A stretch of DNA of 64,000 bases from Arthrobacter sp. AFG7.2 (GCF_002892835.1 NZ_PJMB01000003.1:362987-426986), one strand, 5' to 3'; positions 1-8,571 are shown, counted from the stretch's first letter. Translations and numbers: made by a program. The notes: generated from the letters alone by a model not told the origin.

Positions 1-1
1 C

Positions 2-370
2 ATGGTCCGCATGCACACATCATCATCCGGAATACCAGCCGGCGAGTCCGGCGCTACCGGGCTGGCGAAGGCCATGAGTCCGGGCGTCGTGGATTACCTC
101 TTCCGCCAGCTCGTCGCCGGACGTCCGCCCGAGGATGTCCAGTGGGAGCAGGAGGGCATCAGCCTGGCAGCCCAGCCCGAGGGGGCGGAGCTGGCCCGCC
201 GTCTCGCCGAAACCGACATTGACGCCCTGACCCCCGTGGAGCTGTTCCACTACGTCAGGGCCGCGCAGCGGCTGTCATCATGGGCGGAGGACCTGCGCCA
301 GGCCGCCGTCGGCAGGTACTGTCACCCGCCGGCGGAGGTGCAACGCTCCGCCGGCCACCGCACCCCCTGA
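2..370 (+). CDS. short DUF222-like hypothetical protein, start near window edge
   Basis: This 122-residue reading frame starts at or before the left edge, so its true start is uncertain; ATG codons lie at 2 and 11. No signal peptide, membrane segment or catalytic motif is visible. Residues about 65-105 (LARRLAETDIDALTPVELF followed by a Val-Arg-Ala-Ala-Gln-Arg-Leu-Ser-Ser-Trp run) resemble the first helices of actinobacterial DUF222 proteins, which normally continue for several hundred residues to an HNH nuclease domain. Here the frame ends early, so it may be a truncated remnant or a small stand-alone protein. It lies upstream of dapA in the same direction. The DUF222 link is by-eye pattern recognition and could be wrong. 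Confidence 0.45.
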   Translation: MVRMHTSSSGIPAGESGATGLAKAMSPGVVDYLFRQLVAGRPPEDVQWEQEGISLAAQPEGAELARRLAETDIDALTPVELFHYVRAAQRLSSWAEDLRQAAVGRYCHPPAEVQRSAGHRTP

Positions 371-411
371 CGGGCGGCCTGCGCGGTGGCTGTGACGAAG
401 GAGTGCCCTAC

Positions 412-474
412 GTGACGGACCCCACAAGACAAAGCGGTCATTTGACGTGCATCACGGCCACGGCATTGTCCTAA
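412..474 (+). CDS. possible 20-codon leader ORF upstream of dapA
   Basis: A GTG at 412 follows a perfect AAGGAG (398-403) at 8 nt and opens a 20-codon frame ending in TAA at 472-474, only 29 bases before dapA. The peptide MTDPTRQSGHLTCITATALS is rich in Thr and has no Lys, so it does not look like a lysine attenuator. It may be a translated upstream ORF, a gene remnant or chance. Nothing resembling a terminator was seen between it and dapA. Confidence 0.25.
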   Translation: MTDPTRQSGHLTCITATALS

Positions 475-490
475 CCAGCCGCGGACAGGG

Positions 491-496
491 TAACGT
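491..496 (+). promoter_or_regulatory. -10 box for leaderless dapA
   Basis: TAACGT lies 7 nt before the dapA ATG at 504, and there is no Shine-Dalgarno sequence close to that ATG. The spacing puts the transcription start on or next to the start codon. A -35 element is not convincing. Confidence 0.5.
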
Positions 497-503
497 TTTT
501 TCC

Positions 504-1412
504 ATGGCTGACAATTCCGCGCATCTCCCTGCCCTTGGTACTCTTCTGACCGCCATGGTCACGCCGTTCACCAAGGACGGCGCAGTGGATTATGAGCAGG
601 CAGGCGCACTGGCCACGAAGCTGGTGGACGACGGCTGCGACGGGCTGGTAGTCACCGGAACCACAGGCGAAACGTCCACGCTGACCGACGAAGAAAACCT
701 CGGCATGTTCCGCGCCGTCAAGGACGCGGTCGGCGGCCGGGCCGCCATCATCGCGGGTACCGGCACCAACGACACCGCCCACTCGGTCCACCTTTCCCGG
801 CAGGCAGCAGCCCTCGGCGTCGACGGCCTCCTCCTGGTGACGCCTTACTACAACAAGCCCAGCCAGACCGGCGTCCGTGCACACTTCGAAACGATCGCCT
901 CCGCCGTCGACGTGCCGGTCATGCTGTACGACATCCCCGGCCGCTCCTCAATTCCCATCGAGCCCGAGACGATGATCTGGCTGGCGCAGCACCCGAATAT
1001 CGTGGCGGTCAAGGATGCCAAGGCGGACTTCGTTGCAGCCACCCGCGTCATGGCCGAGACGGACCTCCTTTTCTATTCAGGCGACGACGGTCTGACCCTG
1101 CCCTGGATGGCACTGGGCGCCGTCGGCCTGGTTGGTGTCACGACGCACGTGGCCACCCGCCGTTTCCGCGAACTCATCGACGCCGTCAACGCCAACGACC
1201 TCAGCACTGCCCGCAAGATCAACTTTGAACTCCAGCCCGTGGTGCGTGCCACCATGACCCGGGTCCAGGGTGCCGTTGCGGCCAAACAGATTCTTAAATG
1301 GCAGGGAGTCCTGCCCAACTCGATTGTCCGTTTGCCCCTCGTGGAGCCGGACGAAGCCGAGATCGAAACCATCCGCGGGGATTTGGCGGAAGCGGGGCTG
1401 GTCTTTTCCTGA
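504..1412 (+). CDS. dapA: 4-hydroxy-tetrahydrodipicolinate synthase
   Basis: DapA condenses pyruvate with aspartate semialdehyde, the first committed step of diaminopimelate and lysine synthesis in the cytoplasm. The 302-residue product is a full-length TIM barrel of the family. Visible are TGTTGET (pyruvate-binding Thr pair), TPYYNKPSQTG, catalytic Tyr142 in MLYDIPGR and the Schiff-base Lys170 in VAVKDAK; the 28-residue Tyr-Lys spacing matches E. coli Tyr133/Lys161. ATG 504 is preferred over an in-frame start at 447 because the family begins here and a -10 box sits 7 nt upstream. RNase J follows 41 bases downstream. dapF of the same pathway lies at 13216, outside this transcription unit. Confidence 0.97.
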   Translation: MADNSAHLPALGTLLTAMVTPFTKDGAVDYEQAGALATKLVDDGCDGLVVTGTTGETSTLTDEENLGMFRAVKDAVGGRAAIIAGTGTNDTAHSVHLSRQAAALGVDGLLLVTPYYNKPSQTGVRAHFETIASAVDVPVMLYDIPGRSSIPIEPETMIWLAQHPNIVAVKDAKADFVAATRVMAETDLLFYSGDDGLTLPWMALGAVGLVGVTTHVATRRFRELIDAVNANDLSTARKINFELQPVVRATMTRVQGAVAAKQILKWQGVLPNSIVRLPLVEPDEAEIETIRGDLAEAGLVFS

Positions 1413-1453
1413 GGACTAAGACCAGCAGCCTTCCGCCTGGAAAGTAGTGCAAT

Positions 1454-3145
1454 ATGACCCAAACCGCCCTCACCGGCCTTGTCACCCCACCCCGCCTGCC
1501 GCAGGGAACGCTCCGGATTGTTCCGCTGGGCGGGCTGGGGGAGATCGGCCGGAACATGGCCGTGTTCGAAATCGACGGCAAGCTGCTGATCGTGGACTGC
1601 GGCGTCCTCTTCCCGGAGGAAACCCAGCCCGGCGTCGACCTGATCCTGCCTGATTTCTCCTACATCGAGGACCGGCTGGACGACATCGTGGCCGTGGTGC
1701 TCACCCATGGCCACGAAGACCACATCGGCGCCGTTCCGTACCTGCTGCGCCGCCGCAACGACATCCCGCTGGTGGGCTCGCAGCTCACCCTCGCCCTGAT
1801 CGAAGCGAAACTGCAGGAACACCGCATCCGGCCGTACACCCTGACGGTGGAGGAAGGGCAGGTGGAAAAGTTCGGCCCGTTCGAGTGTGAATTCGTGGCC
1901 GTCAACCACTCCATCCCCGACGCCCTGGCCGTGTTCATCCGGACAGCCGGCGGCACCGTCCTGCACACCGGCGACTTCAAAATGGACCAGCTTCCGCTGG
2001 ATGGCCGGATCACGGACCTGCGGCACTTCGCCAAGCTCGGCGAAGAGGGCGTGGATCTCTTCATGTCCGATTCCACGAACGCCGACGTTCCCGGCTTCAC
2101 CACGGCCGAGAAGGAAATCGGCCCCACGCTGGAACGGCTTTTCGGTCAGGCCAGCAAGCGCATCATCGTCGCGTCCTTCTCCTCGCACGTGCACCGCGTG
2201 CAGCAGGTGCTGGACGCGGCGGCGAAGCACAACCGCAAGGTGGCCTTCGTGGGCCGGTCCATGGTCCGCAACATGGCCATTGCGGAGAAGCTCGGCTACC
2301 TGGACGTCCCGCCGGGCCTGATCGTCGATATCAAAAACATCGACAACCTGCCGGACAACCGCGTGGTGCTGATGTCCACCGGTTCGCAGGGCGAGCCCAT
2401 GGCCGCGCTGTCGCGGATGGCCAACGGCGACCACCGGGTGGTGGTGGGCGAAGGTGACACCGTCATCCTTGCCTCGAGCCTGATCCCCGGCAACGAAAAC
2501 GCCGTCTTCCGGATCATCAATGGCCTGCTCAAGCTGGGCGCCGACGTGATCCACAAGGGCAACGCCAAGGTGCACGTCTCCGGCCACGCCGCCGCGGGTG
2601 AGCTCCTCTACTGCTACAACATCCTCGAACCGCTCAACGCCATGCCGGTGCACGGTGAAACCCGGCACCTCATCGCCAACGGCAAGATCGCCATCGAGTC
2701 CGGCGTACCCGAGGCCAGCGTGATCCTCGCGGACAACGGCACAGTGATCGACTTGAAGGACCACCGTGCGGACGTGGTGGGACAGGTCGAAGTGGGCTTC
2801 ATCTACGTGGACGGCTCCAGCGTGGGCGAGATCACCGACGCCGACCTCAAGGACCGCCGGATCCTCGGCGACGAGGGCTTCATCTCCATCATCACGGTCA
2901 TCCACCGCGCTACCGGCAAGGTGGTATCAGGCCCCGAAATCCACGCCCGCGGCGTGGCCGAGGACGATTCCGTATTCGATGACATCATCCCGAAGATCAA
3001 TGCTGCGCTGGAGGAAGCGGTCCTCAACCATGCGGACCACACGAGCCACCAGCTCCAGCAGGTGGTCCGCCGGGTGGTAGGCACGTGGGTGAACCGAAAG
3101 CTTCGCCGCAAGCCCATGATCATTCCCGTAGTGCTTGAGGCGTAA
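1454..3145 (+). CDS. rnj: ribonuclease J
   Basis: RNase J is a beta-CASP metallo-beta-lactamase enzyme with endo- and 5'-3' exonuclease activity used for mRNA decay and rRNA maturation. The 563-residue length is typical. The zinc motif HGHEDHIG lies at residues 85-92 (His85, His87, Asp89, His90), with further ligands in HSIPDA and HTGDFK. The beta-CASP part includes the SDSTNA stretch and the SGHAAAGE signature near residues 376-383, followed by the C-terminal domain. It lies directly after dapA, a pairing that I recall from many actinobacteria. A hairpin follows at 3161-3199. Confidence 0.96.
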   Translation: MTQTALTGLVTPPRLPQGTLRIVPLGGLGEIGRNMAVFEIDGKLLIVDCGVLFPEETQPGVDLILPDFSYIEDRLDDIVAVVLTHGHEDHIGAVPYLLRRRNDIPLVGSQLTLALIEAKLQEHRIRPYTLTVEEGQVEKFGPFECEFVAVNHSIPDALAVFIRTAGGTVLHTGDFKMDQLPLDGRITDLRHFAKLGEEGVDLFMSDSTNADVPGFTTAEKEIGPTLERLFGQASKRIIVASFSSHVHRVQQVLDAAAKHNRKVAFVGRSMVRNMAIAEKLGYLDVPPGLIVDIKNIDNLPDNRVVLMSTGSQGEPMAALSRMANGDHRVVVGEGDTVILASSLIPGNENAVFRIINGLLKLGADVIHKGNAKVHVSGHAAAGELLYCYNILEPLNAMPVHGETRHLIANGKIAIESGVPEASVILADNGTVIDLKDHRADVVGQVEVGFIYVDGSSVGEITDADLKDRRILGDEGFISIITVIHRATGKVVSGPEIHARGVAEDDSVFDDIIPKINAALEEAVLNHADHTSHQLQQVVRRVVGTWVNRKLRRKPMIIPVVLEA

Positions 3146-3160
3146 CAGCCGAGTGCCGGT

Positions 3161-3199
3161 TCCGGCCCGTGTTCCCGTACCCCGGGACCGCGGGCCGGA
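3161..3199 (+). terminator. hairpin between rnj and ftsK
   Basis: TCCGGCCCG (3161-3169) pairs with CGGGCCGGA (3191-3199), and the loop can pair further (CCCG/CGGG). No T-tract follows, so this may be a terminator or a processing and stability hairpin. Confidence 0.45.
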
Positions 3200-3267
3200 G
3201 GCGTTTAACGGCTGCGAACCGGAGGATCCGCAGGGGCCAAATCCCCGGAATACCAGCGCTGCTCCGG

Positions 3268-3273
3268 TACCGT
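3268..3273 (+). promoter_or_regulatory. -10 box for leaderless ftsK
   Basis: TACCGT lies 7 nt upstream of ATG 3281, with no Shine-Dalgarno sequence. It favours ATG 3281 over the in-frame GTG at 3272, which overlaps the box. Confidence 0.45.
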
Positions 3274-3280
3274 GGCTAGT

Positions 3281-6199
3281 ATGGCCACTCGTACTACTTC
3301 CGCGCCCAATGGACCCAGCAGGAGCCGCGCCGGCAGCAAAACCGGCAGCACCTCCAGCCGCGGTGGAAGCTCCACGGCGGCCAAATCCGGGCGTTCCGCC
3401 GGCTCCTCCAGCACAGCACGCACCCGCCAGCTGCCCGCCGTCGAACACCACCAGCCGTGGCTGCTGCGCGTGGTGGGTGGAGCCTGGCTGGGCGTCGGCC
3501 ACCTGGTGGGCGGGGGAGTCCGGCGCATTGGCCATGACGTCAGTGACCTGCCCGCCGAAGAGCGCCGTGATGGCGCCGCCTTGTTCAACCTGGCCCTTGG
3601 GATCTTCATCGCCACGTTCGCCTGGTGGGGCCTGACCGGCTGGTTCCCGGACGCCGTCCATGCAGTTGTCAACGGCACCTTCGGCTGGATATCGCTGCTG
3701 CTGCCGCTGATGCTGTTTGCCTGCGCGTTCCGGCTCTTCCGCCAGCCCTCAGACGGCCGAGGCAACAACAGGGTAGGCATCGGCTTCCTCATCATGACGT
3801 TCGCCGGCTGCGGGCTCGCGCATATCCTGGGCGGACAGCCCACCGTGGCCCAGGGCTTTGACGGCCTCCGCGAGGCGGGCGGCATGCTCGGTTTCCTCGC
3901 AGCGTCACCCCTGGCCGCCATCCACGCCGCCGTTCCCCTGACTGTTTACTCCCTGCTGGCGTTCGTTTCCCTGCTGATCATCACGGCCACCCCGTTCACC
4001 GCCATTCCGCGCCGGCTGCGCGGCGCTTACGAGCACCTCATGGGCATCGACCTGATAGATGAACAGGAGCGGGACAAGCACGACCGCAGCTACCTGGAAC
4101 GGACTGCTCCCGCCGCGCCCCCGAAGAGTCCAAAGAAGAAGAAGCGGCGCTTCTTCGGAAAGGACGAGGAGGATAACGACGCCGGGCTGGAAGGCTATGT
4201 GGGCGACGAAGCTTTCGAGCACGCCGTCATCGACGACGACGATCCGAAGCCGCCCCGTCCCGCTCCCGGTGTCCGCCGGCCCACCCAGGCGGAAATCGCC
4301 GTCGAGAAGATCAAGGCCGCCCAGGGACTGGGCGCCGGTGCCTCCCCGGCGCCCGTGGAGAACGCCACCGAAGCGATCCCCATGATCACTCCCGGAATGT
4401 CCGCTCCTGCCGGCCAGGCGGCACAGGCTGCCCCGTCGGTACCGACCGTGCCCTCAAACCCGGTGGCCCCCGCGCCGCCGCCTGTTCCCATCCCGCAGCG
4501 TACCGAACAGCTGTCCCTTGCCGGTGACGTCACCTATACGCTTCCTGCCTCGGACTACCTGACCCCGGGATCCATCCCGAAAGAGCGCACAGAAGCCAAC
4601 GACGCCGTCGTTGCCGCCCTGACCGACACCCTGCAGCAGTTCAACGTGGACGCCACCGTGACCGGCTTCAGCCGTGGCCCCACCGTGACCCGGTACGAGA
4701 TTGAACTCGCGCCGGGAACCAAAGTGGAACGCGTGACGGCGTTGTCCAAGAACATCTCCTACGCCGTGGCGTCCAGCGACGTGCGCATCCTCAGCCCCAT
4801 CCCGGGCAAGTCGGCCATCGGCATCGAGATCCCCAACACGGACCGTGAGACAGTCTCGCTGGGTGACGTGCTGCGCAGCCAGAACGCCCGCCGGACTGAC
4901 CATCCCATGGTCATGGGCGTGGGCAAGGACGTGGAGGGCGGCTACGTGGTGGCCAACCTCGCCAAGATGCCCCACCTGCTGGTGGCGGGCGCCACCGGTG
5001 CCGGCAAGTCGTCCTTCGTGAACTCGATGATCACGTCCATCCTGATGCGCGCCACCCCTGACGAGGTGCGCATGGTGATGGTGGACCCCAAGCGCGTGGA
5101 GCTCACGGCCTATGAAGGCGTCCCGCACCTGATCACCCCCATCATCACCAACCCCAAGAAGGCGGCCGAGGCGCTGCAGTGGGTGGTCCGCGAAATGGAT
5201 GCCCGGTACGACGATCTCGCCAATTACGGTTTCAAGCACATTGACGACTTCAACAAGGCGGTGCGTGCCGGCAAGGTCCAGCCGCCGGTTGATTCGAAGC
5301 GGGTCATCCGTCCCTACCCCTACCTGCTGGTGATCGTGGACGAGCTCGCCGACCTCATGATGGTCGCCCCCCGCGACGTCGAAGACTCGATCGTCCGCAT
5401 CACCCAGCTTGCCCGTGCTGCCGGCATCCACCTGGTCCTGGCCACCCAGCGGCCTTCCGTGGACGTTGTCACCGGCCTGATCAAGGCCAACGTGCCCTCC
5501 CGCATGGCGTTCGCCACCTCCTCGGTGACAGACTCACGGGTGGTCCTGGACCAGCCGGGCGCCGAAAAGCTCATCGGCCAGGGTGACGCGCTCTTCCTGC
5601 CGATGGGCGCTTCCAAGGCCATGCGTGTCCAGGGTGCCTGGGTCACTGAATCCGAAATCCATAAAGTGGTGGAGCACGTCAAGGGACAGCTGCAGGCGTC
5701 CTACCGCGACGACGTCGCCGCCGAAGCACCAAAGAAGCAGATCGACGACGACATCGGGGACGACCTCGAAGTCCTGCTCCAGGCCACCGAACTTGTTGTC
5801 ACAACGCAGTTCGGCTCCACCTCCATGCTGCAGCGCAAGCTTCGCGTCGGCTTCGCCAAGGCCGGACGCCTGATGGACCTGCTGGAATCCCGGGGCGTGG
5901 TTGGCCCGTCCGAGGGTTCCAAAGCCCGCGACGTCCTGGTGAAGCCGGACGACCTTGCTCCGGTCCTGGCTGCCATGAAGGGCCAGGAGGCCCCGAAGGC
6001 ACCTGATTCGCAGACGGCAGCCCTCAGCGACAACGCGAACGCCAACATCCCACAGGGCGGTTACGCGGAGGACCTCGTGGCGGCGGACCTGGACCAGCGG
6101 AAGCAGAACGTGGAATATTACGACGGCTCGGATTCGCCGCCTGGCGGGTATGACGATGAAGACGGGTCGGAAGACGCCTGGTCCCTCACCGGACGCTAG
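3281..6199 (+). CDS. ftsK: FtsK/SpoIIIE DNA translocase
   Basis: FtsK pumps chromosomal DNA through the closing septum and helps resolve dimers. The 972-residue protein has a basic Ser/Gly-rich start, four or five hydrophobic membrane segments between about residues 100 and 250, and a long charged and Pro/Ala-rich linker (about 260-410). The RecA-like motor follows, with Walker A GATGAGKS at about 570-577 and Walker B LLVIVDELADLMM near 682. A winged-helix gamma domain occupies about 830-890 (FGSTSMLQRKLRVGFAKAGR). An acidic tail ends the protein. The start at 3281 rests on the -10 box just upstream. pgsA follows after 23 bases with its own putative promoter. Confidence 0.96.
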   Translation: MATRTTSAPNGPSRSRAGSKTGSTSSRGGSSTAAKSGRSAGSSSTARTRQLPAVEHHQPWLLRVVGGAWLGVGHLVGGGVRRIGHDVSDLPAEERRDGAALFNLALGIFIATFAWWGLTGWFPDAVHAVVNGTFGWISLLLPLMLFACAFRLFRQPSDGRGNNRVGIGFLIMTFAGCGLAHILGGQPTVAQGFDGLREAGGMLGFLAASPLAAIHAAVPLTVYSLLAFVSLLIITATPFTAIPRRLRGAYEHLMGIDLIDEQERDKHDRSYLERTAPAAPPKSPKKKKRRFFGKDEEDNDAGLEGYVGDEAFEHAVIDDDDPKPPRPAPGVRRPTQAEIAVEKIKAAQGLGAGASPAPVENATEAIPMITPGMSAPAGQAAQAAPSVPTVPSNPVAPAPPPVPIPQRTEQLSLAGDVTYTLPASDYLTPGSIPKERTEANDAVVAALTDTLQQFNVDATVTGFSRGPTVTRYEIELAPGTKVERVTALSKNISYAVASSDVRILSPIPGKSAIGIEIPNTDRETVSLGDVLRSQNARRTDHPMVMGVGKDVEGGYVVANLAKMPHLLVAGATGAGKSSFVNSMITSILMRATPDEVRMVMVDPKRVELTAYEGVPHLITPIITNPKKAAEALQWVVREMDARYDDLANYGFKHIDDFNKAVRAGKVQPPVDSKRVIRPYPYLLVIVDELADLMMVAPRDVEDSIVRITQLARAAGIHLVLATQRPSVDVVTGLIKANVPSRMAFATSSVTDSRVVLDQPGAEKLIGQGDALFLPMGASKAMRVQGAWVTESEIHKVVEHVKGQLQASYRDDVAAEAPKKQIDDDIGDDLEVLLQATELVVTTQFGSTSMLQRKLRVGFAKAGRLMDLLESRGVVGPSEGSKARDVLVKPDDLAPVLAAMKGQEAPKAPDSQTAALSDNANANIPQGGYAEDLVAADLDQRKQNVEYYDGSDSPPGGYDDEDGSEDAWSLTGR

Positions 6200-6210
6200 C
6201 CCGCGGCCTG

Positions 6211-6216
6211 TAGCCT
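6211..6216 (+). promoter_or_regulatory. -10 box for leaderless pgsA
   Basis: TAGCCT lies 6 nt before the GTG at 6223, and no Shine-Dalgarno sequence is present. This is the same arrangement as at dapF, miaB and tyrS. Confidence 0.5.
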
Positions 6217-6222
6217 AGAAAC

Positions 6223-6867
6223 GTGACTAGCACTGATGCAACCGCCGCCGGCCAGGGCCGTGCCGGCGTCTGGAACCTTCCCAATGTCCTGACCATGCTC
6301 CGCATCGCGCTGGTCCCGTTTTTTGTCTGGTTCCTCGTTGCGGACGCCCCCGGGCTGCAGAGCCAGGCAGGGCCGTGGCGGTGGGCGGCGGTCGTCGCGT
6401 TCGCGGTCGCCATCTACACGGACAAGCTCGACGGCGATATCGCCAGGAGCCGCAACCTTGTGACGGACTTCGGCAAGATCGCCGATCCCATCGCGGACAA
6501 ACTGCTCATCGGTTCGGCGTTGGTGATGCTGTCCGTACTGGGCGAACTGCCATGGTGGGTCACCCTGGTCATCCTGGTCCGCGAATGGGGCATCACCGCC
6601 CTCCGTTTCTTCGTCATCCGCTACGGTGTGATCCCTGCCTCGCGCGGCGGAAAGCTCAAGACGGTTGTGCAGACCGCGGCGATCTTCCTCTACCTCCTGC
6701 CGCTTGGCTCATTCGCTCCCTGGCTGGTGTGGGTGGCGTTCGCAGTGATGATGGCGGCTGTGGTGATCACGGTGTGGACGGGCGTGGAGTACGTGGTGGA
6801 AGCACTGCGGCTCAGGGCCAAGGGAAAGCTGCAGGCGCGCGGCGACAACGGGCAGGAGCCTGCATGA
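6223..6867 (+). CDS. pgsA: CDP-diacylglycerol--glycerol-3-phosphate 3-phosphatidyltransferase
   Basis: PgsA joins CDP-diacylglycerol to glycerol 3-phosphate to give phosphatidylglycerol phosphate, the precursor of phosphatidylglycerol and cardiolipin, in the membrane. The 214-residue protein is mostly hydrophobic helices. It carries the complete CDP-alcohol phosphotransferase signature D-x2-DG-x2-AR-x8-G-x3-D-x3-D: Asp67, Asp70, Gly71, Ala74, Arg75, Gly84, Asp88 and Asp92. The GTG start is supported by the -10 box at 6211. Its stop overlaps the cinA start (ATGA), so the two genes are translationally coupled. Confidence 0.95.
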   Translation: MTSTDATAAGQGRAGVWNLPNVLTMLRIALVPFFVWFLVADAPGLQSQAGPWRWAAVVAFAVAIYTDKLDGDIARSRNLVTDFGKIADPIADKLLIGSALVMLSVLGELPWWVTLVILVREWGITALRFFVIRYGVIPASRGGKLKTVVQTAAIFLYLLPLGSFAPWLVWVAFAVMMAAVVITVWTGVEYVVEALRLRAKGKLQARGDNGQEPA

Positions 6868-7355
6868 CAAACCACCATCTTTCGCTCCACCACCTTTCCG
6901 AACAGGCAGTGCGGAAGGCCCTTGAACTTCAGCGGACCGTGGCGACGGCCGAGTCCCTGACCGCCGGGATGGTGTCCGCCGTCCTCGCGGACACTCCGGG
7001 CGCCTCCGGCATGCTCCAGGGCGGCGTGGTGGCTTACCAGAACTCCGTCAAGGAATCCGTCCTGGGTGTCCCCTCCGCGCTGCTGGCCGACGCGGGATCC
7101 GTTGACGGCCAGGTCGCGGCGGCCATGGCCGCAGGGGCCAGGGCGGCCCTGGGATCCGATATTGGGGTGGCAACTACCGGCGTCGCCGGACCCGAAGCAC
7201 ACGACGGGAAACCGGTTGGAACTGTGTACATCGGCATCGCTACCGCGGCGGGAACAAACGGCTTCGAATACCTGTTTTCAGGAAGCAGGGCAGAAATCCG
7301 CGGGCAGGCCTGCGGTGCCGCGCTGGAACGCCTGCTCGAAGCCCTGGCCTCCTGA
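6864..7355 (+). CDS. CinA C-terminal domain nicotinamide-nucleotide amidohydrolase
   Basis: This 163-residue protein consists of the CinA C-terminal domain alone, the PncC-type enzyme that deamidates nicotinamide mononucleotide to nicotinic acid mononucleotide in NAD recycling. Family blocks visible are TAESLTAGMVSAVLADTPGA, GGVVAYQNSVKESVLGV, TTGVAGPE and GTVYIGIA. The N-terminal COG1058 (MoCF-like) domain of full-length CinA is absent, as is usual for this gene in actinobacteria. ATG 6864 overlaps the pgsA stop by 4 bases. The amidohydrolase activity is known for the family and has not been shown for this protein. Confidence 0.92.
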   Translation: MTNHHLSLHHLSEQAVRKALELQRTVATAESLTAGMVSAVLADTPGASGMLQGGVVAYQNSVKESVLGVPSALLADAGSVDGQVAAAMAAGARAALGSDIGVATTGVAGPEAHDGKPVGTVYIGIATAAGTNGFEYLFSGSRAEIRGQACGAALERLLEALAS

Positions 7356-7460
7356 AGTTACCGCGCGTAAAGTTGCCGGGAACAAAAGCCGGTACCGATT
7401 AGTTATTACATTGTGTCGCTTCCGAAGAGCGGGGGCGCCTAGGATGAAATGACCACGACG

Positions 7461-7475
7461 GTTCGCTTTACGGCG
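7461..7475 (+). promoter_or_regulatory. putative ClgR operator
   Basis: GTTCGCTTTACGGCG fits the ClgR box I recall from Streptomyces (GTTCGCYNNNNRGCG). It lies 125 bases upstream of the clgR start, which fits autoregulation. The consensus is from memory, and no search for further copies was run. Confidence 0.5.
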
Positions 7476-7600
7476 GACCTGACCAATGAGGGAGCAAGGC
7501 GATACAGATGGTAAAGCAGCCCGTATCCGTAAACGGCGTTGTCCGCTGGAAGGATGTGGGCCTCGCCGATCAGGGTAAGAGCGAACAGAAGGAGCGCAAG

Positions 7601-7960
7601 ATGGTTGTACTTCGTCACGAAATCGGTGATGTCCTGCGCGATGTCCGCCAGCGTCAAGGGCGTACGCTCCGTGAAGTTTCGCACAGTGCCCGCGTTTCCC
7701 TGGGTTACCTCAGTGAAGTGGAACGCGGCCAGAAGGAAGCGTCCTCAGAGCTCCTGTCTTCGATCTGCTCGGCCCTGGACGTTCCGTTGTCCAGCATGCT
7801 CCGCGAAGTGAGCGACCGTGTAGCAGTGGCGGAAGGTGTTGCCGTTCCGGACACCGTTCCCCAGGAATTCTCCCAGCGTTATGGCCGCGACCTTGAGCGC
7901 GACCTGAACACTGAACTCAACGACGAACTATCCACAGGCCTTCTCTCCGGCGCCCGGTAG
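7601..7960 (+). CDS. clgR: ClgR-type helix-turn-helix transcriptional regulator
   Basis: This is a 120-residue XRE-family regulator. The helix-turn-helix (about residues 8-63) reads [20 protein letters not shown], then [20 protein letters not shown] and [20 protein letters not shown], which closely matches ClgR. In actinobacteria ClgR activates clpP, clpC and other protease and stress genes and is itself a Clp substrate; the C-terminal residues here ([10 protein letters not shown]) end in small and basic residues. ATG 7601 is chosen because AAGGAG lies 7 nt upstream. An in-frame start at 7508 would add 31 unconserved residues. A putative ClgR box sits at 7461, and a strong bidirectional terminator follows at 8003. 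Confidence 0.9.
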   Translation: MVVLRHEIGDVLRDVRQRQGRTLREVSHSARVSLGYLSEVERGQKEASSELLSSICSALDVPLSSMLREVSDRVAVAEGVAVPDTVPQEFSQRYGRDLERDLNTELNDELSTGLLSGAR

Positions 7961-8002
7961 GGATTTCCGCCGCAAGGCTGGTCTTGGAACCGTTCATGCA
8001 AT

Positions 8003-8030
8003 GAAGCCCCCGGCCCCGGCCGGGGGCTTC
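8003..8030. terminator. bidirectional terminator between clgR and the MarR gene
   Basis: GAAGCCCCCGGCC and GGCCGGGGGCTTC form a perfect 13-bp stem with a 2-nt loop, flanked by A/T residues. It lies in the short gap between two convergent genes and so can serve both. Confidence 0.85.
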
Positions 8031-8042
8031 ACTGCGTTCCGG

Positions 8043-8564
8043 CTACGTACCTTCCGCCGTGTCCTCTTTCGGGAATCCGTCGCGTTCGTACGTGGCGTTG
8101 AGTTTGGCCATGGAGCGGGCCAGTTCCTCCAACTCTTCGACCGGCCATTCGCCAAGGCGTTCACGGAACACCTGACGGCGGGCATCCTGGACCTGGTGCA
8201 TCTTCTCCTCGCCCTTGGGCGTCAGTCTGATCGCCTGGGCCCGCCCATCCGAGGGATCGGCCTCCTTGGACACGAGCCCGAGGCTTTCCAGGAATGCGAT
8301 CTGGCGGCTGACGGACGGCTTTCCGACCCCGATATTCATTGCCAGATCAGTGAGCCGGATGGGACCCTCCCGTCGGATGACCGCCATCAGGCCATATGCT
8401 GCGGGTTCCATGTCCGGGTGGACCTGGCGGGAGAGCTGGTTGGAGATTGACCGTGCGCGCCGCCAGAAAAGGCTGATCTGGTGTTCCACGTTCTGCACCG
8501 CGGCGTCCACTGTCTCTTCGTCACGGCGCCCCGCCAAAGAGGGGTCGCCAGGGGAGTTGCTCAT
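8043..8564 (-). CDS. MarR family transcriptional regulator
   Basis: This 173-residue winged-helix protein carries the MarR core: EHQISLFWRRARSISNQL, an Ala-Tyr-Gly-Leu-Met-Ala-Val-Ile helix, the recognition part LTDLAMNIGVGKPSVSRQIA and the wing SKEADPSDGRAQAIRLTPKG. MarR proteins usually repress efflux or stress genes and respond to small phenolic ligands; the target here is unknown, and the nearest divergent gene is the DUF3046 gene 41 bases away. ATG 8564 is chosen over a start at 8591 because TAGAAT sits 7 nt upstream, indicating a leaderless transcript, and because the extra residues are not family-like. Confidence 0.92.
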   Translation of the reverse strand: MSNSPGDPSLAGRRDEETVDAAVQNVEHQISLFWRRARSISNQLSRQVHPDMEPAAYGLMAVIRREGPIRLTDLAMNIGVGKPSVSRQIAFLESLGLVSKEADPSDGRAQAIRLTPKGEEKMHQVQDARRQVFRERLGEWPVEELEELARSMAKLNATYERDGFPKEDTAEGT

Positions 8565-8571
8565 GGCAACA

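Noticed and set aside
1073..2905. 610-codon open frame on the minus strand across dapA and rnj
   Set aside because: It is antisense to two certain genes. Its His/Val/Asp-rich translation matches no family and is typical of an out-of-frame shadow in high-GC DNA.
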